This document shows positions 11,845 through 22,672 of a stretch of 64,000 nucleotides of DNA, piece by piece (the stretch's first letter is position 1; each line of letters begins with the position of its first letter). The DNA comes from Gnetum montanum. Taxonomy: Eukaryota; Streptophyta; Gnetopsida; Gnetales; Gnetaceae. Made by a program: the position numbers and the translations under genes. A model generated the notes under the pieces. The model did no database searches. It was not told where the DNA came from and was given only the letters and a program-made list of their open reading frames with translations. Location: assembly GCA_015680685.1 (NCBI GenBank), contig MNCI01008287.1, forward strand, positions 474 to 64,473, written 5' to 3'.

Positions 11845-13573
11845 TGTACTAACCTAAATCGTCGGTGTAAGGCTGAAACAGAAAAAAAAAACACCGAAAG
11901 ATCGTCGGGCAGGCACAGCTGACCTTACCTTTGCTTGAGGGCAAGCTGGAAAAGGGAATGGAGGCAGAGTTCCTTGGATGGTCTGCACGCAAATCAACCA
12001 AGGACTTCCCCGAGCGTAAACTATGGCTTGCGCTGGGGTTATCATAACTGATGTCTTAAAACATAAACAGTGCATATAAAATGTAAACAGAAACGTATGC
12101 AGAAATTGTATTGTGAATAAAACATAAACCAAACGTAAACTAAATGTAAAGCATAGAGTAAATAGAATAAATGACTGGCAAAAAAAACTGTATTGTATTG
12201 CTTAGAAAAGATGTGCACAGGTCAAAGCGTAGCTGCACGTGTGGATGGCAGGTCCAACACCAAGCCTCGGGGTGATGTGATGTGATGATGTGATGTGATG
12301 TGTGTTAGAAGTACTTAGATGCCAGGATTCAAGTATGCTTGAGTGCCCAAGGATTTCTAGTCTTAGTTTCCTAAGTTGTCCAACTTCAAAAATTGCCAAC
12401 CCTGTTTACGTGAATTGATATGGTATTTATAGGGTTGGGCCAGGCTTGGGTGCAGAATTTGAGAATGGAATCAACAGTTGGGAGATGAGAGGAAAGTAGA
12501 TCTAGTCACACGTGTCCGATGGACAACTGTGTGTGAGTTGGACGTGTGTGGACAAGCTACGTTTTGGACCAGGTGCATTGTATCTTACAACGTGTGGCTT
12601 ACTCAAGCCCATAGAAGCACATACAATTTAGAATGTTAGGGCTCAGTAAGCCCACAAATGAAAATTTACATTGAAAGGATGATGTACAGTAAGAGAAATT
12701 GGCTCTAGCTCCCTTGAAACTTTTGGATTTCTGACTTGACTATTGCAGGATGTAGATTCGAGTGGTTTTGTGGCTATTGGAGTATTTTTTCTTGATAGGA
12801 ACTTCCAGCATGAGTTGATTTTGTCTCAGCATGACTTAGGGGTGTGCATGCGACACTCATGCTACACTCATGCTACAGCATGACCTTAGCATGAGTGAAC
12901 AAAAAATTACAATTTTTCACCAAATTTTTGGAATTTTCAAGCCTAATTCTTGCAGTAAGGATTGCCTGGCTGTGATTGACAAATTGAGCCTAAAGGTGCC
13001 TTGTTTCGAGCTATTTATAGCAGGTCATGCTAGAGTCACACTACAGCGTGACCACAGCATAACATGCAGTGTGACATGACTCAAAAATGATGTATTTTGT
13101 TCGAAATTATGATTTTGAAGCTTTGATTCTTGAATGCAACTACTGTCAGGCTATGGCTGACCCTAAGAGTGATCTGAAATCTGGAATTTGAGCCTGGATG
13201 TGACTTGTTTGGAACCAGTTTGAGTAGGCCACACTGCAGTCACGCTGCAGCATGACATGCAGCGTGACATGCAGCGTGACCTGTGAAATCTTGCAAAAAC
13301 TTGCAATTTTGAGTTGAAATCTGGCATTTTGAAAGTTGGGATTGGAAGTTGTCAAGGATGTTCTTTGAGTAGATCAGATCGTTTTGGCTTAGTTTTGAGA
13401 CTTCAAGAGTTGGTCATGCTGTGGGCAAGCTTCCAGATTGATGGGATGAGCAAGCTAGCTTGATTTAGCTGAGCATGGTTTCCATGCCTTAGCCAAATTT
13501 TTCCTCCTGAAAGCTTGAAAGGGCTTGATTCATTCTTGTTTCAAAGTGTTAAGCCGAAATTAGTCATGTTTCA
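11845..13573 (-). mobile_element. 3' LTR of BC
   Basis: 1729 bp, starting TGAAACATGACTAATTTC (rev. comp. at 13573) and ending GGTTAGTACA at 11845. It is colinear with 22673-24375 and 27964-29270. TATAAATA lies at 12424-12431 (minus). The U3 contains repeated GCAGCATGAC/GCAGCGTGAC phrases (13230-13285) with dyad symmetry. The adjoining purine tract at 13574 shows that this is the 3' LTR. Confidence 0.8.
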
Positions 13574-13592
13574 TTGGCCCCTCTTTGTTGAT
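13574..13592 (-). other. Polypurine tract of BC
   Basis: The minus strand reads CAACAAAGAGGGGCCAA directly before the LTR start TGAAACATG. Confidence 0.7.
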
Positions 13593-14772
13593 GTCTGGAG
13601 GAATCTACCCAAGAGACATCGACAAAGAAGTGCAAAACACCATGAACAAACAAGTACCAAGCATTAACCATCCACCCTTGGCCAGATGTCATCATGTCAT
13701 TTTCAAAAGTACATGGGATTGAGGGAATGTGGTTCAAGATGCAAGGGAATCAGTTGTAACTAGGAAAGCCAGGAGGTTAAGGGCTATGATTGCTTCCGGG
13801 ATTGTGGGAGAGGAAGTGCTCTCATGCAAATGAGCTACATCCTTGGTCCTTGTCAATAGCTAATGTTCAATAGACTCGAAGCCAAGACATAGGAGGTGTG
13901 TTCCTCGGAGAAATGGGACTCTTATGGGATGCTTACGGGGCCCGTTGTAAACAGCCAAAGCCACACGATGATCCACAACATGGTCTCTTTGAGACATGAG
14001 TGTAATTGTTTTCCAAGACAATTACCTTCTCACCTAGGGCTTGTATGAGAATAGCCAATAGTCTTTTGTTTATGATGTCAATAGGGTCATGAAGACCTTT
14101 TCCGTGCATTTTTCTCTTTGACCTTCTTTTTCTTTTTCTTTTTTGTTTGTTTCTTCTTTTCCTTTGTTTTCCTTTTCTTTTGTCTTTTCCTTTTCTTTTA
14201 TTTTTCTTTTCTTGGTATTTTTGAAAGAGCTTGCTTTTTGTACCATGCTTGTGTTTGAGCGCTAGCATTTTGCATCATCCATCGTGTACTATGTTTTGCA
14301 TTGCAACTACTTAGAGGATCACAGTGTGCAACAGTGTATCAAGAGTTTTGAGCTGAGTGGAATGTATCCAGGGGTGTAATTGAATAGGATAATTGGGACA
14401 TACTAGGGAAATAGGGGATGTATCAGGAGTTGAGAATGTACTTATGAATGGATTGATTACAGTTATGTGCATCAGGAAGAATGTGATACCCTATCATCAT
14501 GATAAAGTGCATCTATGTACGAATGCCTTAGGAGTGTCATCCTGCAAACACAACTCCAAGAAGATAAGAAAAACACAAATGAATCAGTTAACTAAGCGCT
14601 TTAAACTAGGAGATGGAGTCACCACGTGCAATTTTCAAAGCAAACAAAATTATGAACAACATCAGCTTCATTAGTTTCCATGAGAAAAATTGTGCAACAA
14701 GTCCTTATGGAACATGTACAGCCAATTACAACAACATATCTTTTCAAGTATTACCTAGTCATCGATGATGTT
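13593..14772 (-). other. 3' untranslated region of BC
   Basis: No conserved protein. Contains the long homopurine tract at 14097-14225 and a phrase near 14538-14552 (atcctgcaaacac) shared with element A. The open frame 14268-13933 is a by-product of the purine tract (Lys/Arg-rich). Confidence 0.55.
14097..14225 (-). repeat. About 130-bp nearly pure homopurine tract (element sense strand)
   Basis: The plus strand is almost entirely C/T here (runs of ttttctttt, ttccttttct), so the element's sense strand is A/G-rich. It lies about 0.5 kb inside the 3' LTR, well away from the real primer tract at 13574. Such tracts can form triplex DNA; a function is not shown. Confidence 0.7.
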
Positions 14773-14990
14773 GCCAGTTTATAGTCTTAGCAGACTCTTG
14801 TGGATTATTTTTACATCATAATCCTTTGGACAATGTCATTTTAGTGTAGTAGCGGATGATGCATTGCTAGTTTATAGTCGTAGCGGACTGTGAAGAGGCA
14901 AACTAGTTTATAGTCTTAGTGGACTCTGGATGCTAGTTTCATGTCATGGCAGATAGCTGTGGTAGTTTAATGTTGTACTGGACAAAGTTC
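14773..14990 (-). repeat. BC 3' motif cluster, dispersed part
   Basis: Plus-strand phrases ccagtttatagtcttagcaga, ctagtttatagtcgtagcgga and ctagtttcatgtcatggcaga recur about five times at irregular spacing. They match the motif of A and E in the same (sense) orientation. Confidence 0.75.
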
Positions 14991-15482
14991 TATGGTATCA
15001 GTTTTAAGTCATGATTCCAGGAATCTTCTCTGGTACCAGTTTTAAGTCATGATGCCAAGATTGTTTTGTGGTATCAGTTTTAGGTCATGATGCCAAGAAT
15101 TTTCTATGGTATCAATTTTAAGTCATGATGCCAAGACTTTTCTATGGTATCAGTTTTAAGTCATGATGCCAGGACTGTTCTGTGGTATCAATTTTAAGTC
15201 ATGATGCCAAGAATTTTTTGTGGTATCAGTTTTAATTCATGATTCCCAGACTTTTTTGTGGTATCAGTTTTAAGTCATGATGCCAAGACTATTCTATGGT
15301 ATTAGTTTTAAGTCATGATGCCAAGACTTCTCTGTGGTATCAATTTTAAGTCATGATGCTAGGAATTTTCTATGGTATCATTTTTAAGTCATGATTCCAA
15401 GACTTTTTTGTGGTATCAGTTTTAAGTCATGATGCCAGGACTTTTCTATGGTATCATTTTTAAGTCATGATGCTAGGAATTT
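14991..15482 (-). repeat. Tandem 38-bp repeat derived from the motif, about 13 copies
   Basis: Units of about 38 bp (ggtatcagttttaagtcatg plus a variable half, gatgccaagactttt...) are arrayed head to tail just downstream of the pol stop at 15500. The reverse complement of each unit contains CATGACTTAAAACTGATACC, so the shared core of the wider motif family has been amplified here into a true tandem array. Variation between units is mostly in the last ten bases. Confidence 0.85.
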
Positions 15483-15499
15483 GACATACCTCAAGTTTA

Positions 15500-16860
15500 T
15501 CAGACATAGTATCGTTTCAGGTACAAGTGATTTGTAGGATTAGCAAACTTGTTCCCATTCATATCAACAAGTTTGAATGCTCCATTATTTTACACCTTGG
15601 TGACTAAGTAAGGCCCTTCCCAGTTGGCTGAGAATTTATCTGAGTGTTCACATACGGCTTTAAGGACTAAGTCTCCTTCTTTGATCGGGTGCTTGTGCAG
15701 ATCATGTTTGTGTCATTGCCATTGTTGTTTCTGGTACCATTCGATTTAATCAAGTGTTCGCACATGTTCTTCCTCTACCAAGTCAAGGTCAACAATGCAT
15801 AGTTCATTGTTTTGACTTTCATCAAGGAGGCTTGAGAGAGCAATTTACAATGAGGGAACCTGCAATTCTAAAGGTAAAATAGCTTTAGATCTGTACACAA
15901 GACTATATGGAGTTTTACCTATGGATGTTCGATGTGCGTTCTGTATGCCCATAATGCGTAGACTAATTGTTCATGCCATCATTTCTTACTCTGATTTAGC
16001 ATCTTTTTGAGCACCATGATGACAATTTTGTTTGTAGCCTCTACTTGACAATTGCTCTATGGGTAGTAAGGTGATGAAAATGCATGTTTAATGCCTAGGC
16101 TTTCATAGAAGCTTTTAGTATCTACACTGTTGAATTGTGGCCCATTTTCGGTAACTATGGTCATTGGAATACCAAAACAGTTCATGATATTTTCTATTAT
16201 GAAAGTGCAAATGTGTTTTGAGGTGGTCTTCCTAAGGGGAATAGCTTCTACCCATTTTGTGAAGTATTCAGTTGCAATGATAATAAAGCTATGTCCTGCT
16301 GAAGATGAGGGCATTATCAGTCCGATTAGGTCTAATCCCCATTTTTTGAATGGCCATGTAATTTGTGTTATGTTCAATTCATTAGGTGGTACGTGTATTA
16401 GATTACCATGCTTTTGGCAAATGTCACATGTTCTAACTTTGGAGATGCAATCATACTCCATGTGTGACCAGTAGTAGCCTAAGCGCCTAATCTTTATTGC
16501 CATTGCTTTAGGTGCAATGTGTCCTCCACAAAGTCCTTCGTGGACTTGTTCTATGATTTTTTGACTGTCAATGCTAGTAACGCACATTAGCAGAATGCCT
16601 TCATAGGATTTGTGACACAAGATGTCTCCTATTAATGCATATTTCCGGGAGCATTTTCGCATTGTATCCTTTTGAGCATTTGTCAAATGTTGTGGTGGTT
16701 CACCTCTTAGAAGGTACTCTTTTATGTCATCGTACCATTCTATTGTGTGTGTTGTACTAACAAATGCTATAGGCATTTCGTCACATGTGTTAATTATAAG
16801 TTCAACACAACTTGTTATAGAGCTTGGCAACGCATGGAACATTTCGGGTGTCATGTTTAA
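15500..16860 (-). pseudogene. BC integrase
   Basis: Integrase that would insert the cDNA into chromosomes. The zinc-binding H-H-C-C segment (HEGLCGGHIAPK ... CDICQKHG) is encoded around 16540-16430. The catalytic core has WGLDLIG (first Asp) near 16320 and TENGPQF near 16150, where the second catalytic Asp of the usual TDNG is Glu. The SSPYYP stretch ends at a stop at 16057. Beyond it the frame continues with several stops to a C-terminal GPY/F-type module (KFSANWEGPYLV, then NHLYLKRYYV) ending at 15500. Inactive because of the stops and the D-to-E change. Confidence 0.8.
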
Positions 16861-17401
16861 GGCTAGTGTGGCAAGTGCATCAGCAATGGTGTTTTCACTT
16901 CTAGGGACATGTTGTATATCCATTTCTACTAGTTTCCTCAGCAGATGTTTGGTCAAATCATAATATGGCTGCAAATGAAGAGGCTTACATGCGTAAACCT
17001 AAGTGACTTGATTAATAACTAACTGTGAATCACCTCGAACTACAAGATGTGAGATCCTCGATGTTAACGGTGCTTGAAGACCTCTAAGAAGACCTTTGTA
17101 CTCTGCCATGTTATTGGTGCAAGGAAAGGTTAGTCAGTAGGCAAAGGGTTGGATCTCTCCAAAGGGATATGTTAAAATAGTCGTAGCACTTCCTCCTCGG
17201 GAGGTCAAAGCTCCATTGAAATAGAGGATTTCCTTGTAGTTGTCAGGTACTATGTCTATACTGTTAACATTCTCGTCAGGGAATTCAAGGCTAACTCTTG
17301 CTTGATCATGCATTGGCAAGACGGCTAATTGTGTGATTATTGCTTGACCTTTTGTGGAGGATTGGGAAACATAGTGTAAGTCAAACTCTACGATCATTGC
17401 T
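16861..17401 (-). pseudogene. BC second RNase H (archaeal-type) region
   Basis: After a connector with EFDLHYVSQSSTKGQAIITQ (17395-17335) comes a second RNase H-like domain: ILYFNGALTSRGG, then FPCTNNMAEYKGLLRG, GDSQLVINQV and RSENTIADALATLAL. This duplicated RNase H is diagnostic of the Tat clade of plant Ty3/gypsy elements. The first expected Asp (FDGA in relatives) reads FNGA. A stop near 17134 and another near 16998 break the frame. Confidence 0.75.
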
Positions 17402-17800
17402 TTCCATCTAGCTATCCTACTCGATTCATAGATTATGTTAGTGATAGCGCAAAGTATGTTATCTTTGCAAATGATGTAAACTTGATTACGGAATAAGTAA
17501 TGCCCATTTCTTCAAGGTGAAAATGAGGGCAAGGCATGATTTTTCCACGTCGTTGTATCGTTGTTCATAGGCAATTAAAGTGTGGCTTAGGTAATATATA
17601 GGGATTTCGGCTCCATCTTGATGTTTTTGACAAAGCATCAATGTGATGGAAGCATCAAAAGTTGCAAGGTATATGTAGAAGGGTATATCACCTTGAGGGG
17701 GATAAACTGTCGATAATTGGATCAGCTCTTGTTTTATGTTCTCAAATGCTTCTTGGCATTGTTGGGTCCATTGAAAATGCACATTTTTTCGTAATAGGTG
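17402..17800 (-). pseudogene. BC RNase H (first domain)
   Basis: Open at 17782-17486: HFQWTQQCQEAFENIKQEL, FYIYLATFDASITLMLCQ, IPIYYLSHTLIAYEQRYNDV and EKSCLALIFTLKKW. This is the usual retroelement RNase H that follows reverse transcriptase. The catalytic DAS is kept (FDASIT). It is separated from reverse transcriptase by one TAG at 17797-17799, where Gln (CAG) is expected, and is frameshifted at its end near 17485. Confidence 0.8.
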
Positions 17801-18995
17801 CTACATAGGTCTCAGCTTATCTGTCAATTTTTCAATAAGGTGTCTAATGAATTGTAGCCTACCTTGAAGACCACGTAGTTCTGTAAGATTCTTTGGTGGT
17901 TGCATATTAGTTATTGCCTTAACCTTATTAGGATCTACCTGTATTCCCATTTTAGAGACTACGAAACCAAGCATTTTGCCCGTTTTGACACCAAAGACAC
18001 ACTTCTTTGGATTGAGTATAAGGTCATATTTGAGACAACATTTAAGTACTAAGTCTACATCTTTTGCATGTTGTTTGGTTGCCTTAGATTTAAGCATGAT
18101 ATCATCAACATAATCATTGAGCAAATTGAGCATGTAATCACTGAATATATATGTCATTGCTCGTTGATATGTAGCTCCTGCGTTTTTCAGGCCAAATGGC
18201 ATCATAGTATAACATAATGTACCCCAAGGTGTCATGAAAGTTGTTCTAAGTTGATGTTCCAGATTGATTCTTATTTGGTTGTATCCTGAAAATCCATCCA
18301 TAAAGGATAATAGTGCATGCCCAGCAGTTGTGTCAATAAGTTTATCAATGCTATGTAACGGAAAATCATCCTTTATAGAGGTTGTGTTAAGGTCATGGAA
18401 ATCAATGCATATGCATATACTACCATTCTTCTTAGGGACTACAACAATGTTTGATACCCAATTGGAATAATCAACAGCTCGGATGAAGCTGGCTTGGTAG
18501 AGTTTTGTGATTTCCACACGGACGGGTAACGCTACCTCGGGTCTAACCATTCATGCTTTTTTTTTTACTGGTTTGATTTTTTCATCAAGAATGATGTTAT
18601 GTTGGATGATCTGGGGATCTAATCCTGGCGTGTTTGTGTATGACCATGCAAACATTTTTATGTTGCCTTTTAAGACTTGAGTGATGTTACCTACAAGTTG
18701 CGAGTCTAGTAGGGCACTTAATTTCAATGTTCTAGCTTCGTCATTGACTGTATCAATGGGGATTTCAACTAGAGGATCTTCAGTGATATTGTCAGCTTCC
18801 AAGTCCAAATTCTTAGTCACATTTTTAGGCCAATCTGACGTTTCTTGACTGGAGGCTATTAAATCGATATAAGTGGATGGGTCTAGATCCAAGGATTCTG
18901 GGTTGATTGCTCTTTCTACCTCCCTGTATGGTCCACTAAGAGACAATATTGAGAGAATACTCTTGGTGATCATGGTGCTTGCTCCTGCCAATTAA
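17801..18995 (-). pseudogene. BC pol N-terminus and reverse transcriptase
   Basis: RNA-dependent DNA polymerase. The N-terminal connector (18991-18551) includes FAWSYTNTPGLDPQIIQHNI. Reverse transcriptase is open at 18550-17801 with VVPKKNG, CIDFHDLN, SFMDGFSGYNQI, MPFGLKNAGATYQR and the catalytic box LNDYVDDIMLKS, then LNPKKCVFGV and LQGRLQFI. The only internal stop is TGA at 18551, where Arg (CGA) is expected. Just upstream of the open frame the sense strand reads TTTTAATTGGCAG, a plausible 3' splice site. Gag-pro ends about 1 kb upstream, so pol is a separate reading unit. Confidence 0.85.
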
Positions 18996-19107
18996 AATGG
19001 AAGCAAAGTAAGAAACACCCCCTTGGCAGGAGAGTTACAAAGTGTAAACGAACATAGGATAATCAAACTATATACTAATGAAATTAGGAGATACGGTGAT
19101 GGTCATG

Positions 19108-19930
19108 GAAGTTTAAGGCCGTATTGGGCCACATGGCAGTTTAAGGCCATACCGGGCCACTAGTATTTATGTTGACTTGTCATTTGAACTAAGTGTGTGC
19201 ACCATTTTTAAATTTTAAATTTTTTTAAAATTTTAAATTTTGAGCGAACAACAAGTTCATGGAGATTTTAAAGTTTTATGAATTTCATGCACATCTTTAC
19301 GTATTTCCATATGTTCATATATGTTTATTTATCTTTAGTGTTGATTTTTTGACTTTTCTCCTCTTCCTCATAAGAAATTTTTTTTTGACTTTTCAAGTAT
19401 TATAGTGAACATATGCATGTAACTAACTATAAAATGGAGGAACGAAATGTGAATCAATACTTGTAAAATAGGAAAGTAACATTGAAGTCACAAATTAAGG
19501 CTGTAACTTATATCATTTGAATGAGAATTTGACATAATATAGTGAATGTTTATAAACTTGTAACGTACTGAATCCTAGTTTAAAGCCATTTCGGGTTGTT
19601 CACACTAGTTTAAAGTCATGGTGGACTATTGCCTCTATTGCTAAGGAAAGAAAGATTACCAGTTTTATGCCATAGTGGCCCAAAAGAAATAATAGTTTTA
19701 GAAAGCTTTTAAAAGGAACCAGCCATTTCAGACCATTGCTAGTTTAATGTCATTACGGACGTTCGTTGGCAGTTTAACGTTGTACCGAACGATTGGTAGT
19801 TTAACGTCATTTTGGACATGTTGTAGTTTAATGTCATTTTGGACATGTGGTAGTTTAATGTCATTTCGAACATGTGACATGTGGTAATTTACTCTAATTA
19901 TTAAGTTTCCTCTTGATCCTTTGTAGTTTA
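19108..19930 (-). repeat. BC mid-element motif cluster between gag-pro and pol
   Basis: At 19738-19930 about six head-to-tail units of 28-32 bp (plus strand gtagtttaatgtcattttgg and variants). Further single copies lie at 19575-19630, 19660-19685 and 19108-19165 (gtttaaggccataccgggcc). On the sense strand each has the core YAYGAYNNNAAACT or the AYGGCNNNAAACT variant found in E. The rest of the stretch (19170-19570) is AT-rich with no gene. Confidence 0.8.
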
Positions 19931-19999
19931 ACGTGAGGGGTTGGGCATGTGGGTATGATCTTATACTCACCTTCCCCTTCATCGATGGCATCAAAGGGT

Positions 20000-21122
20000 A
20001 ATTCTGACCAAGAGACATCAGTAGGAATGGCTCCTATGTTTGCATTGTCTAGTGCTCCCTTAGTTTTAGCAAGATTGTGAGTTAACATTGGGTTCACCTC
20101 TTGGTGTATGCTCTTAGTTTCTTGCTTAGGCTCAACGAACTCAATCTCTGATTCTTGATCTACTTCAGGGTGTGAGGAAGTGGATGATATTGTTGTGTCC
20201 CCATGTATTATGATTTCACCATCCTTGTAAGGTAGATGGATCTCCTAATGAATCGATGAAGACACAGCCTTAAGTTGAGCTAGCCAGGGATGCCCTACAA
20301 TTAGATTAAAACCTAGCATTTCATCGACTACCACGAATTCGGCTGATGTGGGGAATTGGTCTCGGCTATGAAATCTAAGGTAACCATACCTTTCACCCCA
20401 ACCTAGGAACCACTAAAGGATTTTAGGAAAGAAGTTGTAGTGGGCTTTTTTTATTCAGTAAGTCCTATTTTTTCAATAATAGGAAAAGGTATTATGTTTG
20501 TCACTGCACCATCATCTACATGCACCCTACGTATATTGAAATGATTGACATGTATCGTTATGAACATAGCAGTTGTGGTGACTTCTCCCATTTTTTCATC
20601 TAGCTTAATGTCCTTAGCATGGAATTCTAGGGATGTAATCTTTGATTCCTGAGGTTGTGAGAACAATACTGTATAAATGGATGGTTCATCCGCACGAAGG
20701 TCCTCACTAATAGGGATCGAAGTCAGCATCCACACTAGAGCTTTACTGTGTACTGGTGAAGTCATTATTAGGTCATACAAACTTAAAGAAGTGTTATTTT
20801 GTTTTAAAGCTTGTGTAACCTGGGTCAATGCATTTGCTAGGTCTTTACTGTTTGGAGCACTCTTGTCTGTGTAGATTTGGTCCATTTGACCCAACATTCG
20901 TATTTCCCGCGGAGGAAATTTTGCGTTGGTAAACATGGGTGCTAGGTTCGGGACACAACCCATGACATTATCCTTGTTTTGATGACTCATACTACGCTCA
21001 TTAATGGATGGACCCATGGGAACAAAATTTACTGGAATAGGCTTTGGTGGTCCTAATTTGTATTGATGGTTTTCTCTTTCCAGATGCTCTCTTGTTAACC
21101 TATTAGCAAGATGTTCTCGCAA
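20000..21122 (-). pseudogene. BC protease region
   Basis: Open at 21122-20451, then broken by stops to about 20000. The upstream part is a linker (SLYDLIMTSPVHSKALVWML). The protease active site reads RRVHVDDGAVTNIIPFPIIE (around 20525-20465), again D-D-G-A as in A and E. After 20451 the matching MLGFNLIV-type and HQEIHLPYK-type stretches can be followed only across frame breaks. It is the C-terminal half of the gag-pro polyprotein and is followed by the motif cluster at 19930. Confidence 0.75.
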
Positions 21123-21191
21123 AGGTCACGAGGGAGTAGAGGTGGATTGTGTTTCAGGGTGTTTTGGCACCCGGATCACAAAGGGGATGGG

Positions 21192-22540
21192 TCAATTTTC
21201 AGATGGTGTGGTTGTTGCTGCAACAGAAGGAGGCATGTAGATGACGAACAGCTTTTGTGGTGTAGGGGATGTGCATATGATGAAAGGAGTCTGAGGAGAT
21301 GTTGGTGTAGGTGTGTTCTCTAAAGGCCCATGGATCACTAAAGGTTTTCGCAGGATGTCTTGTCTACTTTCTACATGGATAGTATTAATTACATATGGTG
21401 CATCATTGGTGTTGAGAGGATCCTTGTAGACTTCCATGGGTTGGTTTTGGGGTCTTACTAGGTTTTCCTCGTTGAATACTACTTCACCCCTGTCAATCAT
21501 GCATTGTATATCTTGTTTCAAGGTGAAGCAGTAATCAATTCCATGACCAGGTCGTTTGTGATACTCGAAAAACCTATCCAATCTAAAGCCTCTTGGAATG
21601 GGAGGTTCATTAGGTGTTGCTAAGGCTAGGTTCTTGGCCAACTCATAGAATCAATCATGTTTTTGAGAGACTGCAGGATACATTTTCTTCTGTTTCATTA
21701 AACCGGCCTTTAGAAGTTGGTCAAGAAATTGTGAAGGTTTCATGGGTAAGGGTGTATATTGAGTGGCATCTTTACTTTTGAAGGTGCGAGCATGACCCAT
21801 GTTGGTGTTTCTATTTGAGGGGGTTTCAGGTGTAGGCATAGGTGTGTTTCTTTCATAGCTATTTGGGATAGTGGGTTGTTTTCCCTTTTGTCCTAGATGG
21901 TTAGATCGGGCTATCTCGACCACTGTTGCTACCGTTGTCTTAGATTTATCTTTCCTTGTATGTTGGCTCCTAAAGGTTGAGTAGGTTGGGTCATTGCTTG
22001 TTTGTGCAGCCTCTTCTATGTCTTTAATTTGCACAATGCTTGGCTCAATGTATGGGGTTTTAAATAGTAAAGTTTTAACTTAATAAAGTCATTCGTGGCT
22101 ACTTTAAGGATGGTAAGTAGATACGTTTCAAGAATAGGTTTTTGAAGTTCATTTAAGGCTACACTCCACCTTTGGATAAATTTCTGTGCTAGCTCTAATG
22201 GTGTCTATTTAATTTTAATTAAGCTATCGAGTGTGGCTTCAGGTTTTAGATTGTATTTGAAATGGGTGACAAATTGGTGTAGCAAGTCCTCTAGAGAAGA
22301 TATGGAGCTGCAAGGTAAAGCTTGATGCTAGTCTAGGGCTTTTTCAGTTAAGGACATGGCAAACACACACAGAATCACATGAGGCCATGCCTAAAGAAGT
22401 AGACATTTTGTTCAAAATGTTACTAGGTGATCGTTTGGATCTCCTTCTCCATTGTATTTGGTTAGCTGGGGTAACAAAACCCCCTTTGGCAAGGTTAGCG
22501 GTGGGACTGAGGGGTCAATTGGATCATCTTGATAGAATTC
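21192..22540 (-). pseudogene. BC gag (main part)
   Basis: Begins at EFYQDDP (22540), continues through a Gag core with stops (LPCSSISSLEDLLHQFVTHF, near 22320-22260) and is open at 22034-21651 and 21641-21192. The second open part has a degenerate knuckle (EYHKRPGHGIDYC), LKQDIQCMIDRGEV and a C-terminal Pro-rich stretch with PFIICTSP and LFVIYMPP, equivalent to the FVIRVP repeats of A. A TGA at 21648-21650 stands where Arg (CGA) is expected. The N-terminal part of this gag is found inverted at 24404-25845. Confidence 0.75.
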
Positions 22541-22672
22541 CAGGTAGGATGCTCGAGGGAGAACATGCCTGTCGAAACCTCCCCAAAGGCGGTAGTAATG
22601 GTTCTCTCCAGAGATCCCTCCACCTCGGTGTACTCGATGAACCTGTCATAAGAAGGTCGCAAGCCTAATCAA
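22541..22672. other. Filler DNA of unknown origin at the BC inversion junction
   Basis: About 130 bp, GC-richer than its surroundings, between the gag break at 22540 and the inverted LTR at 22673. It resembles neither the gag N-terminus (compare 25700-25845) nor any LTR. The minus strand is open for roughly 40 codons with no recognised domain. Confidence 0.55.

Noticed and set aside
11718-13573. One chimeric 5' LTR of A formed by template switching
   Set aside because: The missing LTR body is present at 29271-30026 with a matching outer duplication, so insertion of BC into the LTR explains it better.
13933-14268. Lys/Arg-rich 111-codon open frame
   Set aside because: It is the translation of a homopurine tract with no conserved start or domain.
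14991-15482. CRISPR-like array of about 38-bp repeats
   Set aside because: Units are head to tail without unique spacers, diverge gradually, and sit in the 3' region of a plant retrotransposon. They are a minisatellite grown from the motif.
15500-22540. Endogenous pararetrovirus (caulimovirid) instead of an LTR element
   Set aside because: Paired LTRs, primer site, polypurine tract, integrase and dual RNase H are present, and no movement or coat protein is seen.
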